Shown here in pieces: positions 28,158 through 37,508 of a stretch of 64,000 nt of DNA. The translations under genes and the position numbers were made by a program. Each line of letters starts with the position of its first letter. The first letter of the stretch is position 1. Origin of the DNA: Knoellia sp. Soil729 (GTDB taxonomy: Bacteria; Actinomycetota; Actinomycetes; Actinomycetales; Dermatophilaceae); assembly GCF_001427985.1 (NCBI RefSeq), contig NZ_LMSA01000001.1:757137-821136 (forward strand). The letters run 5' to 3'. A model generated the notes under the pieces. The model searched no databases. It saw only the letters and a list, made by a program, of their open reading frames with translations, and was not told the DNA's origin.

Positions 28158-29534
28158 TCAGCTGACGAGGTGGCCCAGCAGGTCCGCCCGGGTGAGGACA
28201 CCGACCGGCTTGCCGTCCTCGATGACCAGCACCGCGTCGGCCGTCTCCAGCTCGTGGCGTGCCGTCGACACGGGCTCACCGGCTCCCACGAGGGGCAGGC
28301 CCCCGCCCATGTGCTTCTCGACCGAGTCGTGCAGCGTTGCCTTGCCGTGGAAGAGCAGCTCGAGCAGCTCGCGCTCGCTCACTGCGCCGGCGACCTCGCC
28401 CGTCATGACGGGCGGCTCGGCCTTGACGACGGGCATCTGCGAGACGCCGTACTCGCGCAGGATCTCGATGGCGTCGCGGATCGTCTCGTTGGGGTGGGTG
28501 TGCACGAGGGCGGGCAGGTTGCCCGACTTGCCGCGCAGGATGCTCCCGACCGTCGTCCCACCGTCAGAGTGCATGAACCCGTAGGAGCTCATCCAGTCGT
28601 CGCTGAAGATCTTGGACATGTAGCCGCGGCCGGAGTCGGGCAGCAGCACGACGACGACGGCCTCGGCGGGCAGGTCCTTGGCGACCTCGAGAGCGGCGAC
28701 GACGGCCATGCCGCACGAGCCGCCGACGAGCAGGCCCTCCTCGCGGGCGAGGCGACGGGTCATCTCGAACGAGTCCGCGTCAGAGACGGCGACGATCCGG
28801 TCGACGACCTCGGGGTCGTAGGCGCTCGGCCAGAAGTCCTCACCGACGCCCTCGACGAGGTAGGGCCGACCGCTGCCGCCCGAGTAGACGGAACCCTCGG
28901 GGTCGGCGCCGACGATCTGGACGCGCCCGCCCTCCCGGGACTCGCTCTGGTCCCTGAGGTAGCGACCGGTGCCGGTGATCGTGCCCCCCGTGCCGACGCC
29001 GGCGACGAAGTGCGTCAGCTGGCCGTCGGTGTCGTTCCAGATCTCCGGACCGGTGCTCTCGTAGTGCGAGGCCGGGCCGTTCTGGTTGGAGTACTGGTCG
29101 GGCTTCCACGCCCCCGGTGTCTCGCGCACGAGGCGGTCGGAGGTCTCGTAGTAGGAGTCCGGGTGGTCCGGCGCGACGGCGGTCGGGCAGACGACGACCT
29201 CGGCCCCGTAGGCCTTGAGCACGTTGCGCTTGTCCTCGCTGACCTTGTCGGGGCACACGAAGATGCACTTGTAGCCCTTGCGCTGGGCGACGAGCGCCAG
29301 GCCCACTCCAGTGTTGCCACTGGTCGGCTCGACGATGGTGCCGCCCGGCTGGAGGGCGCCCGACGCCTCGGCCGCCTCGACCATCTTGACGGCGATGCGG
29401 TCCTTCACGGAGCCGCCCGGGTTCATGTACTCGACCTTGGCCAGAACGGTCGCGGCGATCCCGTCGGTGACGGAGTTCAGCTTCACGAGCGGGGTGTTGC
29501 CCACGAGGTCGACGATGTGCTCGGCATACTTCAT
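28158..29534 (-). CDS. cbs: Cystathionine beta-synthase
   Basis: PLP enzyme that condenses serine (or O-acetylserine) with homocysteine to cystathionine. It has 458 residues. The ATG at 29534 is preceded by GGAGGATGGGG. The PLP lysine is in NPGGSVKDR (Lys44). PTSGNTGVG and the GVGTGGTITGTG phosphate loop are present, and a C-terminal pair of CBS domains covers about 335-458. A cysteine synthase would lack the CBS pair. With metB and its likely lyase activity this could support reverse transsulfuration. Confidence 0.93.
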   Translation of the reverse strand: MKYAEHIVDLVGNTPLVKLNSVTDGIAATVLAKVEYMNPGGSVKDRIAVKMVEAAEASGALQPGGTIVEPTSGNTGVGLALVAQRKGYKCIFVCPDKVSEDKRNVLKAYGAEVVVCPTAVAPDHPDSYYETSDRLVRETPGAWKPDQYSNQNGPASHYESTGPEIWNDTDGQLTHFVAGVGTGGTITGTGRYLRDQSESREGGRVQIVGADPEGSVYSGGSGRPYLVEGVGEDFWPSAYDPEVVDRIVAVSDADSFEMTRRLAREEGLLVGGSCGMAVVAALEVAKDLPAEAVVVVLLPDSGRGYMSKIFSDDWMSSYGFMHSDGGTTVGSILRGKSGNLPALVHTHPNETIRDAIEILREYGVSQMPVVKAEPPVMTGEVAGAVSERELLELLFHGKATLHDSVEKHMGGGLPLVGAGEPVSTARHELETADAVLVIEDGKPVGVLTRADLLGHLVS

Positions 29535-29663
29535 GACCCCATCCTCCCATCCCGGCGGACCACCGCGGTCCGTCACCTTCCCACTCCCGTATGCCGGGTG
29601 CCCGCCTCCTCCCCACCGGCGAGCGTTAGCGTGGACGCTGGATCGAGGAGGTCACGAGACGTC

Positions 29664-30755
29664 ATGGGACGCGCACGACGAGCACGCAAGATCGCCGCGA
29701 CGGCGGCATACGGCGGTGGTGGCCTCGCAGCAGCCAGCGCAGCACTGGGAGTCGTGAGCTATGGCGTCATCCGCGCGGAGGCACTGCTCGCGCGCCGGCT
29801 CGTCGGGACCCCGTTCGACTCCTCACCCGACGACAACGGCACCTACGGGGCCGGGCCGGGCGAGCCGGTCGAGATCCTCTTCCTCGGTGACTCCAGCGCG
29901 GCCGGCATGGGTGCGCACCACCGGCACGAGACGGTCGGGGCCATCGTCGCCGGAGGGGTGAGCGCGCTCATGGGCAGGCAAGTGCACCTCACGAACTGCG
30001 CCGTGGTCGGCGCGGAGTCCAGCGACCTCGAGCGCCAGCTCGCCGAGGGCCTCGAGAGCGTGACACGGCCGGATGTCGTCCTCATCATGATCGGCGCCAA
30101 CGATGTCACCCACCGGGTCGACCGGGCGACTGCCGTCCGGCAGCTCGAGCTGACCGTGAGGCGGATCCGCGCGCTCGGCAGCGAGGTCGTCGTGGGTACC
30201 TGCCCCGACCTGGGCACCATCGAACCTCTGGCTCAGCCGCTGCGGCTGCTGGCCCGGCGCTGGAGTCGCGACCTCGCGGCAGCGCAGACGATCGCCGTCG
30301 TCGAGGCCGGTGGACGCACCGTGTCGCTGGGTGACCTGCTCGGCGAGGAGTTCGCGGCCTCCCCCAAGACGATGTTCAGCGAGGACCGGTTCCATCCCTC
30401 CGCGGCCGGCTACGCCAAGGCGGCGGCCGCCCTGCTTCCGTCGGTGTGTGCCGCCCTCGGCGTGTGGGGGCACGACGCCGCCGACCGCCGGCCGGAGGCC
30501 CGACGGGGCGAGGGCGTCGGCCCGGTCGCCGTGGCTGCCGGTCAGGCCGTCAAGGACGCCGGCTCCGAGGTGGCCCCCACCGAGGTCGGCGGCCAGGACC
30601 GCGGGCCTCGGGGACGGTGGGCGGTGCTGCTGCGCCGCGGCAACGACGCCCTGCCCGCGGCTGCGAAGCCCCGGCCCTCAGCGGCAACGGCAACGGGTGA
30701 AGGCGAGTCTCCCCCGTCGGCACCTGAGGGTGAGGACGCAGAAACCGCTGGTTGA
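29664..30755 (+). CDS. SGNH/GDSL-family hydrolase, membrane-anchored
   Basis: Esterase-like protein of 363 residues with an N-terminal hydrophobic segment (about 10-35) that should anchor it to the membrane. All SGNH blocks are visible: FLGDSSAAGMG (block I Ser), NCAVVGAES (block II Gly), IGANDVTH (block III Asn) and DRFHPSAAGYA (block V Asp-x-x-His). After about 265 a Pro/Ala/Glu-rich low-complexity tail follows. The ATG at 29664 has GAGGAGG 12 nt upstream. It diverges from cbs. The substrate is unknown; wall lipids or acetylated glycans are possible. Confidence 0.88.
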   Translation: MGRARRARKIAATAAYGGGGLAAASAALGVVSYGVIRAEALLARRLVGTPFDSSPDDNGTYGAGPGEPVEILFLGDSSAAGMGAHHRHETVGAIVAGGVSALMGRQVHLTNCAVVGAESSDLERQLAEGLESVTRPDVVLIMIGANDVTHRVDRATAVRQLELTVRRIRALGSEVVVGTCPDLGTIEPLAQPLRLLARRWSRDLAAAQTIAVVEAGGRTVSLGDLLGEEFAASPKTMFSEDRFHPSAAGYAKAAAALLPSVCAALGVWGHDAADRRPEARRGEGVGPVAVAAGQAVKDAGSEVAPTEVGGQDRGPRGRWAVLLRRGNDALPAAAKPRPSAATATGEGESPPSAPEGEDAETAG

Positions 30756-30774
30756 CGCGGACATATCTGCGTCA
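30753..30774. terminator. Inverted repeat at the SGNH gene stop
   Basis: A 22-bp inverted repeat with one wobble and one central mismatch begins at the TGA stop codon of the SGNH gene. The genes on both sides converge here. A weak bidirectional terminator is likely. Confidence 0.4.
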
Positions 30775-30816
30775 GGGCGCGCCTTCCGCGTCACGGGCCG
30801 GTCCAGCCACTGACGG

Positions 30817-31086
30817 TCAGGGCAGGGTGCGGCGCAGCTCGGCGAGGCGCGCGGCGAGGTCGGGGACGCCGGCGGAGGCCGCATCCCACACGAGCACTCG
30901 CAGCTGGTCGAGAAGCACGGCCGACCCCAGCTCGGGGACCGGTTGGGCCGCGGTGGCGTCCGCGAGGTCCTGGACGAGCTCGCGCACGTCCCGGGATGCG
31001 GCGAGCGCGCGGTCCGCGGGCAGCTCACGCCACCTGCGGACCACGCGCTCGAGCTCCCGCGAGACGTCGTCGGGGAGGCTGTGCAT
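30817..31086 (-). CDS. Small hypothetical protein, BI-1 operon
   Basis: Protein of 89 residues, all-helical in appearance (SRELERVVRRWRELP... LADATAAQ... LAARLAELRRTLP), with no signal peptide or membrane segment. It starts 10 nt after the BI-1 stop, so it is probably co-transcribed. I do not recognise a family. The absence of overlapping strong frames and the tight spacing argue that it is real. Confidence 0.65.
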   Translation of the reverse strand: MHSLPDDVSRELERVVRRWRELPADRALAASRDVRELVQDLADATAAQPVPELGSAVLLDQLRVLVWDAASAGVPDLAARLAELRRTLP

Positions 31087-31096
31087 CAGCGCCGGG

Positions 31097-31951
31097 TCAG
31101 TCGCGCATCCGCGCGAAGAGGCGCAGGAACTCGATGTAGAGCCAGACGACGGTGACGATGAGGCCGTGCGCGAGCAGCCAGCTGTACTTCTGCGGGGCGC
31201 CGGTCGCGATGGCGCGGTCGATCATGTCGAAGTCGAGCGCCAGGGTGACCGAGGCCAGGCCCACCGCGAAGAGCGAGATGCCAATTCCGAGGGCGCCGCC
31301 ACCGCCGATACCGAACCGGGTGTCAGTGAACATGGCGAAGAGGAAGTTGACCACGGCGAAGATCGCGTAGCCGAAGACCATCATCGTGACGACCCGGCGG
31401 AACTTGTCGGTGACCTTGATGAGCCCGCTCTTGTAGGCGAGGAACATGCCGGTGAAGGTCGCAGCCGTGGCGAGCGCTGCGGTTGGGACAACGCCCTCCC
31501 ACTGCTTCTCGAAGATCTGGCTGATCGCTCCGACGAAGAGGCCTTCGAGCACGGCGTAGCCGACGATGAGAGGGACACTCAGGGTCTTCTTGAAGGCAAT
31601 GACGAGACCGAGGACGAGCGTGCCGATCATGCCCCCCATGGCCAACATGAAGCCGAGGCTCTGGCTCTGCGCCGAGGCGATCCAGCCGACGGCACCGAAG
31701 CCGAGGACGAGGGCGAACAGGCCCAGCGTCTTCATGATGACGTCGTCCATGGTCACGCGGCCGGTGTCGGTCGGGCCTGCGGTGGGCCCGTTGTAGAGGT
31801 CCTGCAGCTGCTGCGGGCTCATGCCCTGCGCGCCCTGCTGGGCATAGGACCCACCGGGAACGCCGGCCTGGGTCTGTCGCTGGTCCTGGAATCCGGCGTA
31901 GCCGGACCGCGCGTCCTTCTCGAGTCGGTTGAAGGCCGGGTTGCTGGCCAT
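31097..31951 (-). CDS. Bax inhibitor-1 / YccA family membrane protein
   Basis: Integral membrane protein of 284 residues with a cytoplasmic Gln/Gly-rich N-terminus (1-70, GGSYAQQGAQGMSPQQL) and seven transmembrane helices. The BI-1 pattern is GYAVLEGLFVGAIS, the mid TM5-6 region and a C-terminal LDFDMID with the conserved Asp residues of the proton/calcium gate. Bacterial members behave as pH-sensitive calcium leak channels in vitro, but physiological roles are unclear. The ATG at 31951 has GGAGG at 9 nt. The operon includes the small downstream protein. Confidence 0.9.
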   Translation of the reverse strand: MASNPAFNRLEKDARSGYAGFQDQRQTQAGVPGGSYAQQGAQGMSPQQLQDLYNGPTAGPTDTGRVTMDDVIMKTLGLFALVLGFGAVGWIASAQSQSLGFMLAMGGMIGTLVLGLVIAFKKTLSVPLIVGYAVLEGLFVGAISQIFEKQWEGVVPTAALATAATFTGMFLAYKSGLIKVTDKFRRVVTMMVFGYAIFAVVNFLFAMFTDTRFGIGGGGALGIGISLFAVGLASVTLALDFDMIDRAIATGAPQKYSWLLAHGLIVTVVWLYIEFLRLFARMRD

Positions 31952-32136
31952 CGTGTCCTCCATAGGTCTGGCGCCGTGGCGATCCGCGGCGTCGTTCACC
32001 TATTCAATCGTGCGAGGACCTCTGGGTGTTCCCCGCCCCGGCATCCTGTGGACAACGATTCGGGGCCCACCTGACGGGGGAACGAGCCTGCGAGTGCCCC
32101 CGACGGCGGGTCCTGACGGGGGAACGAGCCTGCGAG
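31952..32136. other. Gap between BI-1 gene and tRNA
   Basis: No gene is supported. It should contain the BI-1 promoter and the 3' processing region of the tRNA. It carries the 37-bp tandem repeat described separately. A single DnaA-box-like TGTGGACAA (32047-32055) is probably chance. Confidence 0.5.
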
Positions 32137-32148
32137 TGCCCCCGACGG
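32070..32148. repeat. 37-bp perfect direct repeat overlapping the tRNA 3' end
   Basis: Copies at 32070-32106 and 32112-32148 are identical over 37 bp, with a 42-bp period. The second copy includes the last 12 bases of the tRNA, so the first copy is a displaced duplicate of the tRNA 3' end plus 25 bp of flank. Each copy can form a GGGGG/CCCCC hairpin. It may be a duplicated tRNA terminator or the scar of a tRNA-directed integration. Confidence 0.75.
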
Positions 32149-32211
32149 GACTCGAACCCGCACCTGGAGCGATTTTAAGTCGCCTGCCTCTGCCAGTTGG
32201 GCCACGGGGGC
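32137..32211 (-). tRNA. tRNA with anticodon UAA (Leu), short variable arm
   Basis: A complete cloverleaf of 75 nt is visible. Acceptor 7 bp (GCCCCCG with CGGGGGC), discriminator A, no encoded CCA. D-arm has a 3-bp stem. The anticodon stem GGCGA/TCGCT holds the loop CTTAAAA, so the anticodon is UAA (32177-32175), which reads UUA leucine codons. The T-arm GCGGG-TTCGAGT-CCCGT is normal. The variable region is only about 6 nt, whereas bacterial tRNA-Leu is normally class II with a long variable arm. The gene is sound; the isotype is less certain. Confidence 0.85.
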
Positions 32212-32324
32212 GAACTCACCCTATGCCGTGGCCGGGCGGTGTTTCCCAACCCCGGGAGGGTGCGTGGGACAGGCCGGTAGGCTCGGGCCCAGACGAATCA
32301 CCCAGAACGGATGACGACGCTCGC

Positions 32325-33026
32325 ATGACCACCACGGACAGCACGGACGCCGCGGCCCCTCGACGTCGCGGTCCTGCCAAGGGAACCCCGCGCGCGCCCC
32401 GGATGAAGCGCGCCGAGCGCGAGCGCCAGCTGCTCGAGGTGGCCGAGTCGGTGTTTGCCGAGCACGGCTACCAGGACACGACGATGGAGCTCATCGCGCA
32501 CGAGGCCGGCATCACCAAGCCGGTCATCTACGACCACTTCGGCTCCAAGGAGAACCTCCTCGTCGCCGTCGTGGCGCGTGCCCGTGAGGACCTGCTCGAC
32601 TCGACCGCCTCGGCCCTGGAGGCTCTCCCGCCGCACGCTCCGGTCGAGGACCACTTCCGGGCTGGGGTGCGCGCCTTCATGGAGTTCTTCGAGCGCCGTC
32701 GCGGCAGCTTCCGCGTCTACATGCAGGAGGCTGCGGTCGCCGTCGTCGCGGGTCAGGACATCGAGAACCTCCGCCAGGCCCAGGCTCGCGAGATCGCCGA
32801 GCGCTTCGGGGACAACCCGCAGATCGCCGCCTACCCCATCGTCTACCGCGAGGCCATGGCCGAGATCATGATCGCGACCAACGAGCGGGTGGCGGCGTGG
32901 CGGCTGCGCAACCCCGAGATCGACCTGGACACGGCTGTCGAGATCGTCATGGCCGTGCTCTGGAACGGCTTCAGCTCCTACAGCGCCGAGACGACGCCGG
33001 ACGTCGAGGTCAGCTCGCGCAGCTGA
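32325..33026 (+). CDS. TetR family transcriptional regulator
   Basis: DNA-binding repressor of 233 residues with an N-terminal Ala/Pro/Arg-rich extension (1-28). The TetR helix-turn-helix covers about 30-78 (AESVFAEHGYQDTTMELIAHEAGITKPVIYDHFGSKENLL), and a C-terminal ligand domain follows. There is no adjacent exporter or enzyme to hint at a ligand, and it may act at a distance. Its last 17 bp overlap the end of ppx on the other strand. TAGGCT at 32278-32283 may be its -10. Confidence 0.9.
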   Translation: MTTTDSTDAAAPRRRGPAKGTPRAPRMKRAERERQLLEVAESVFAEHGYQDTTMELIAHEAGITKPVIYDHFGSKENLLVAVVARAREDLLDSTASALEALPPHAPVEDHFRAGVRAFMEFFERRRGSFRVYMQEAAVAVVAGQDIENLRQAQAREIAERFGDNPQIAAYPIVYREAMAEIMIATNERVAAWRLRNPEIDLDTAVEIVMAVLWNGFSSYSAETTPDVEVSSRS

Positions 33027-33960
33027 GGGCGATGCCGTCGAGGATGTCGTGCTCCGACGTCACCACCTGCGCGTCGGGCGAGCGCTCGAGGACGCGTCCG
33101 AGGACCTCGTGCCAGACCAGTGCCCCCGCACCGATGACGTCGACGCGTCCCGGGTGCATGTAGCCAAACGCCGCACGCTCCTCCGTCGTCGCGCGCAGCA
33201 GGCTCTGCGCCGACTCACGGTGCGCCTGCGGGCTGAGGTTGGCGAGGTGGATGCGGGCCGGTTCGTATGCCGTGAGCTCGAGTGCGTGGGCCGTCACCGT
33301 CGTGATGCTGCCCGCGAGGCCGACCACCGTGGCGATGCCGCTGAGGTCGACGACCTCCTCGGCCCGGTCGATGGCCGCGTTGATGTCGGCCGTCGCTGCC
33401 TCGATCTGCTGGGCGCTCGGGGGGTCGCTCGTCAGGTGGCGCTCGCTGATGCGGACGCACCCCACGTCGACCGAGCGCGCGCTCTCGACGTGGGAGGTTC
33501 CGCGCACGAACTCGGTCGAGCCGCCACCGAGGTCGATGACCAGGTAGGGGCCTGGGGTCCGGGCGGCGACGAGGTCGCCCGTCGCACCGGTGAAGGAGAG
33601 GTTGGCCTCGACGTCGCCGCTGACGACCTCGGGTGAGACGTCGAACCCCGCTGCGGCAAAGGCCTGCTCGACGCCGGCGACGAACTCGGCCGCGTTGCTC
33701 GCGTCGCGCGAGGCAGAGGTGGCGACGAAACGCACCCGTTCGACGGAATGCTCGCGGCACTGGCCGGCATACTCGCGGGCCTGTGCCAAGGTGCGCTCCA
33801 TCGCGACCGGGTCGATGACACCCGTGCGGTCCACGCCGTAGCCGAGGCGGACCACCTCGGTGCGCCGCACGACGTCGGTGAGGACGCCGGATCCGTCGAT
33901 GTCGGCGATGAGCAGACGGATCGAGTTGGTGCCGCAGTCGACGGCTCCGACGCGGGTCAC
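33010..33960 (-). CDS. ppx: Ppx/GppA family exopolyphosphatase
   Basis: ASKHA phosphatase acting on polyphosphate or pppGpp, 316 residues. The single-domain actinobacterial Ppx lacks the C-terminal HD domain of E. coli enzymes. The start GTG 33960 overlaps the DUF501 stop by 4 nt (GTGA). The N-terminal loop is AVDCGTNSIRLLIAD (about 5-19) and the second phosphate loop VIDLGGGSTEF is about 136. Catalytic Glu candidates are in the region between. It is last in eno-ftsB-DUF501-ppx, a conserved order. Confidence 0.93.
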   Translation of the reverse strand: MTRVGAVDCGTNSIRLLIADIDGSGVLTDVVRRTEVVRLGYGVDRTGVIDPVAMERTLAQAREYAGQCREHSVERVRFVATSASRDASNAAEFVAGVEQAFAAAGFDVSPEVVSGDVEANLSFTGATGDLVAARTPGPYLVIDLGGGSTEFVRGTSHVESARSVDVGCVRISERHLTSDPPSAQQIEAATADINAAIDRAEEVVDLSGIATVVGLAGSITTVTAHALELTAYEPARIHLANLSPQAHRESAQSLLRATTEERAAFGYMHPGRVDVIGAGALVWHEVLGRVLERSPDAQVVTSEHDILDGIALSCAS

Positions 33961-34493
33961 CGCGGGTCGCTCCCGGCCTCGCCGGCGAGCTCGGTGCAGG
34001 AGTGGCTGGCCCACCAGTCGGGCAGCATCTCGAGCGCCTCGTCACCGAGCGGGTTGACGCCCGGTCCGGCGCTGAGCGAGTGGGCGACGAGGACGTGCAG
34101 GCACTTGACCCGGGTCGGCATGCCGCCTGCACTGATGCCGTCGATCTCGTCGACCTGTCCGAGCTCGGAGCGGCGGGTGAGGTAGTCGTCGTGGGCCGCG
34201 GCATAGCGGCGAGCGAGGTCGTCGTCCTCGGCCAGGCGGTCGGTCATCTCGCGCATGACACCCTGCGACTCGAGGGTGCTGATGGCACCGGTGAGGCGTG
34301 GGCACGTGGCATAGAACGACGTGGGGAAGGGCGTGCCGTCCGGGAGGCGGGGCAGGGTGCGCAGGACGTCGGGCTCGCCGCAGGGGCAGCGGTGCGACAC
34401 CTCGACGACCCCGCGCGGGAGACGGCCGAGCTGGCGCTCGACGGCGTCGAGGTCCTCCTGGGCGACCGGCGGCCGGTCGGGAGCCGCTGTCAC
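33957..34493 (-). CDS. DUF501 family protein
   Basis: Protein of 178 residues. A Cys-rich segment HRCPCGEPDVLRTLPRLPDGTPFPTSFYATCPRL (about 34-67) and a C-terminal GGMPTRVKCLHVLVAHSLSAGPGVNPLGDE segment define DUF501. Conserved Cys and His residues suggest a metal site. The function is unknown; the family is confined mainly to Actinobacteria in this exact gene order. It overlaps ftsB and ppx by 4 nt at each end. Confidence 0.9.
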   Translation of the reverse strand: MTAAPDRPPVAQEDLDAVERQLGRLPRGVVEVSHRCPCGEPDVLRTLPRLPDGTPFPTSFYATCPRLTGAISTLESQGVMREMTDRLAEDDDLARRYAAAHDDYLTRRSELGQVDEIDGISAGGMPTRVKCLHVLVAHSLSAGPGVNPLGDEALEMLPDWWASHSCTELAGEAGSDPR

Positions 34494-35056
34494 CGGCGCT
34501 GGTTGGACGGCACGTCCGCGGCCCGCATGGAGGCCCAGATGGAGTCGTACCAGGGGTCGGTGCTCTCGGGCACGGGCGGGACGGCCGGCTCGCCCTTGGG
34601 GACCTTGGGGTCGAGGACGGTGTAGGACTTCTCGCCGACCTTGACGAACTTGAGGCGGGTGCGGGCCTGCTGCTCGACGTAGGCGCGGTCCTCCCAGCGG
34701 GCCTGCTCCTTCTGGAGCTCCTCGACCCTCACCTTCTGCTGGGACACCGTGTCGCGCAGGGCGCTGATGTCGGACCGCTGCTGCACGTAGGCGCGCAGGG
34801 TGGGGGCGACGAGGATGACGAGGAAGAGCGCGACGATGCTGAACCCGACGCGACGGATCGTGCGCTGGTTGGCGCGGGCCGCGTTGAGCCGCTCACGCCA
34901 ACCGCCGGCCGTGGGTTCGGCCAGCTTGCCCGTGCCCGTCTCGCGGGAGGCCCGCTGGGCCAGGGGGCTGCGAGCAGCCCCGGCACGCGACGAGGGTCGC
35001 GAGGACGCCGGACGTCGTGGTGACGATCGGGGTCCTCGACTGGTGCCGCGCGCCAT
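34490..35056 (-). CDS. ftsB: Septum formation initiator FtsB/DivIC
   Basis: Bitopic division protein of 188 residues. A basic, Ser/Arg/Pro-rich cytoplasmic N-terminus (1-70) is followed by a transmembrane helix (about 75-95, GFSIVALFLVILVAPTL). A periplasmic coiled coil follows (RSDISALRDTVSQQKVRVEELQKEQARWED), with the short ARTRLKFVKVGEKSYTVLDP region typical of DivIC/FtsB. ATG 35056 lies 10 nt after the eno stop. The frame runs upstream to 35197 inside eno. Role at the divisome follows from family and operon. Confidence 0.9.
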   Translation of the reverse strand: MARGTSRGPRSSPRRPASSRPSSRAGAARSPLAQRASRETGTGKLAEPTAGGWRERLNAARANQRTIRRVGFSIVALFLVILVAPTLRAYVQQRSDISALRDTVSQQKVRVEELQKEQARWEDRAYVEQQARTRLKFVKVGEKSYTVLDPKVPKGEPAVPPVPESTDPWYDSIWASMRAADVPSNQRR

Positions 35057-35066
35057 GGGTGCTGCC

Positions 35067-36410
<1,344 letters not shown>

Positions 36411-36450
36411 GCCAATCCGGGAGGTCACCTGACCGACCGACCCGCATCCC

Positions 36451-36491
36451 GGCATACCCAGAAGCGGTTCGCAAACCTCATCGCGTATGCC
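36451..36491. repeat. Left end element bounded by GGCATAC/GTATGCC
   Basis: A 41-bp unit starts GGCATAC (36451-36457) and ends GTATGCC (36485-36491). It contains the quasi-palindrome GGTTCGCAAACC (36466-36477), also found in both arms of the element at 37509-37610. Confidence 0.6.
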
Positions 36492-36502
36492 GTCCGCCCG
36501 CC

Positions 36503-37424
36503 TCACGCTCCTGCCGCCAGAGCGCGCCGGACCGTGGCGACGACGCGGTCCGGGTGGCGCAGGTCGGCCCAGGTGAGGCGCACGACCCGGAACCCCGCCT
36601 CGCGCAGCCGATCCTCCCGAGCCTTCTCACGGGCCAGCGCCAGCTTGCCGTCGGCCCCGTCGTACTTGACCAGGCGGTCGAACTCGACGACGACGTCGGT
36701 GCCGACGAGGAAGTCGACCCGGCCGATGTCTCCCCGTGCGTCGGTGATCGTCACCTGTGATCGCACCACCAGCCCCGCTCCGAGGAGGATCAGCCGGGTC
36801 CGGGACTCCCCCGGCGACTCGGCCAAGGGGTCGGCATGCGTGATCGCCGCCCGTGCCAGCCCGATGCCGAACCGCGCACCCGGGAGCGACAGCGCCTCGG
36901 TCAGCCTCTCTGTCGTGGTGATCCTGCGGTGCAGCGCCGCGTCCATGGCGACCACTGCGGCCTCGACGCCACTCGCGGTGGCCGTGAGCACGCAGGCTGC
37001 CGCCACCGGAACGGCGCGCGCGGACGTGCTGCGGGCGAGCTCGAGGTGGCTGGGGTCGGCCGCGTGCACGTGCAGCCCGGGGCGGATCTTGCTCGCACGA
37101 ACCGGCGCGGCGACATCCACCACGCCGAGGTCGACATCATGGAGCGGCAGCCCATGCTCCGCGAGGGCGGCGTGGTGCGAGGCCAGCCAGGTCGGGTGGG
37201 CGAGCAGCAGCCCACGGACGGTGAGCGCGTACCGCTCGAGGGTTGCGCCGCCGCCCATCTCTGCGTCGTGACGCACACTCCGGACGCACGCGGTGCAACG
37301 ACCCCGCGCCCACCGCAGCGCGGAGCACCGCGGGCGAGAGGTGCCGTGCTCGCGTGTGGACGCGGGTGATGATCCCGTCGTGTTCGCGCGCGATCGCGGC
37401 GAGCTGCGGGTGAAGGGGCTCCAT
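36503..37424 (-). pseudogene. Frameshifted DUF559 (Vsr-like endonuclease) gene
   Basis: The N-terminus is in one frame from ATG 37424 (MEPLHPQLAAIAREHDGIIT..., an AbiEi-type winged helix ending SLHRVRP). The expected continuation GVCVTTQRWAAA is in a second frame. LERYALTVRGLLLAHP and the rest, including the C-terminal PD-(D/E)XK-like domain (RVDFLVGTDVVVEFD, then ..FRVVRLTWADL), are in a third. So one or two frameshifts lie at about 37245-37305. Intact relatives are about 300 residues in one frame. A sequencing error cannot be excluded. It sits alone between related inverted elements. Confidence 0.75.
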
Positions 37425-37508
37425 CCCACGAGGCTGCCCCAACCAGCCGAGGCGCCCGGGAACTTTCCACAGGCCGCGGGCGAACGGGCACGGAGCAGGC
37501 GAGCACAC

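Noticed and set aside
30817..31086. 89-codon gene dismissed as noise
   Set aside because: I reconsidered and kept it: it is 10 nt behind the BI-1 stop, has normal helical composition, and is not shadowed by a better frame.
32047..32055. DnaA-box-like TGTGGACAA
   Set aside because: A single site without an AT-rich region, a second box or dnaA/dnaN genes nearby.
36503..37424. DUF559 and AbiEi-like helix as part of a defence or toxin-antitoxin system
   Set aside because: There is no partner toxin or methylase gene and the gene is frameshifted. I keep only the mobile-cassette idea.
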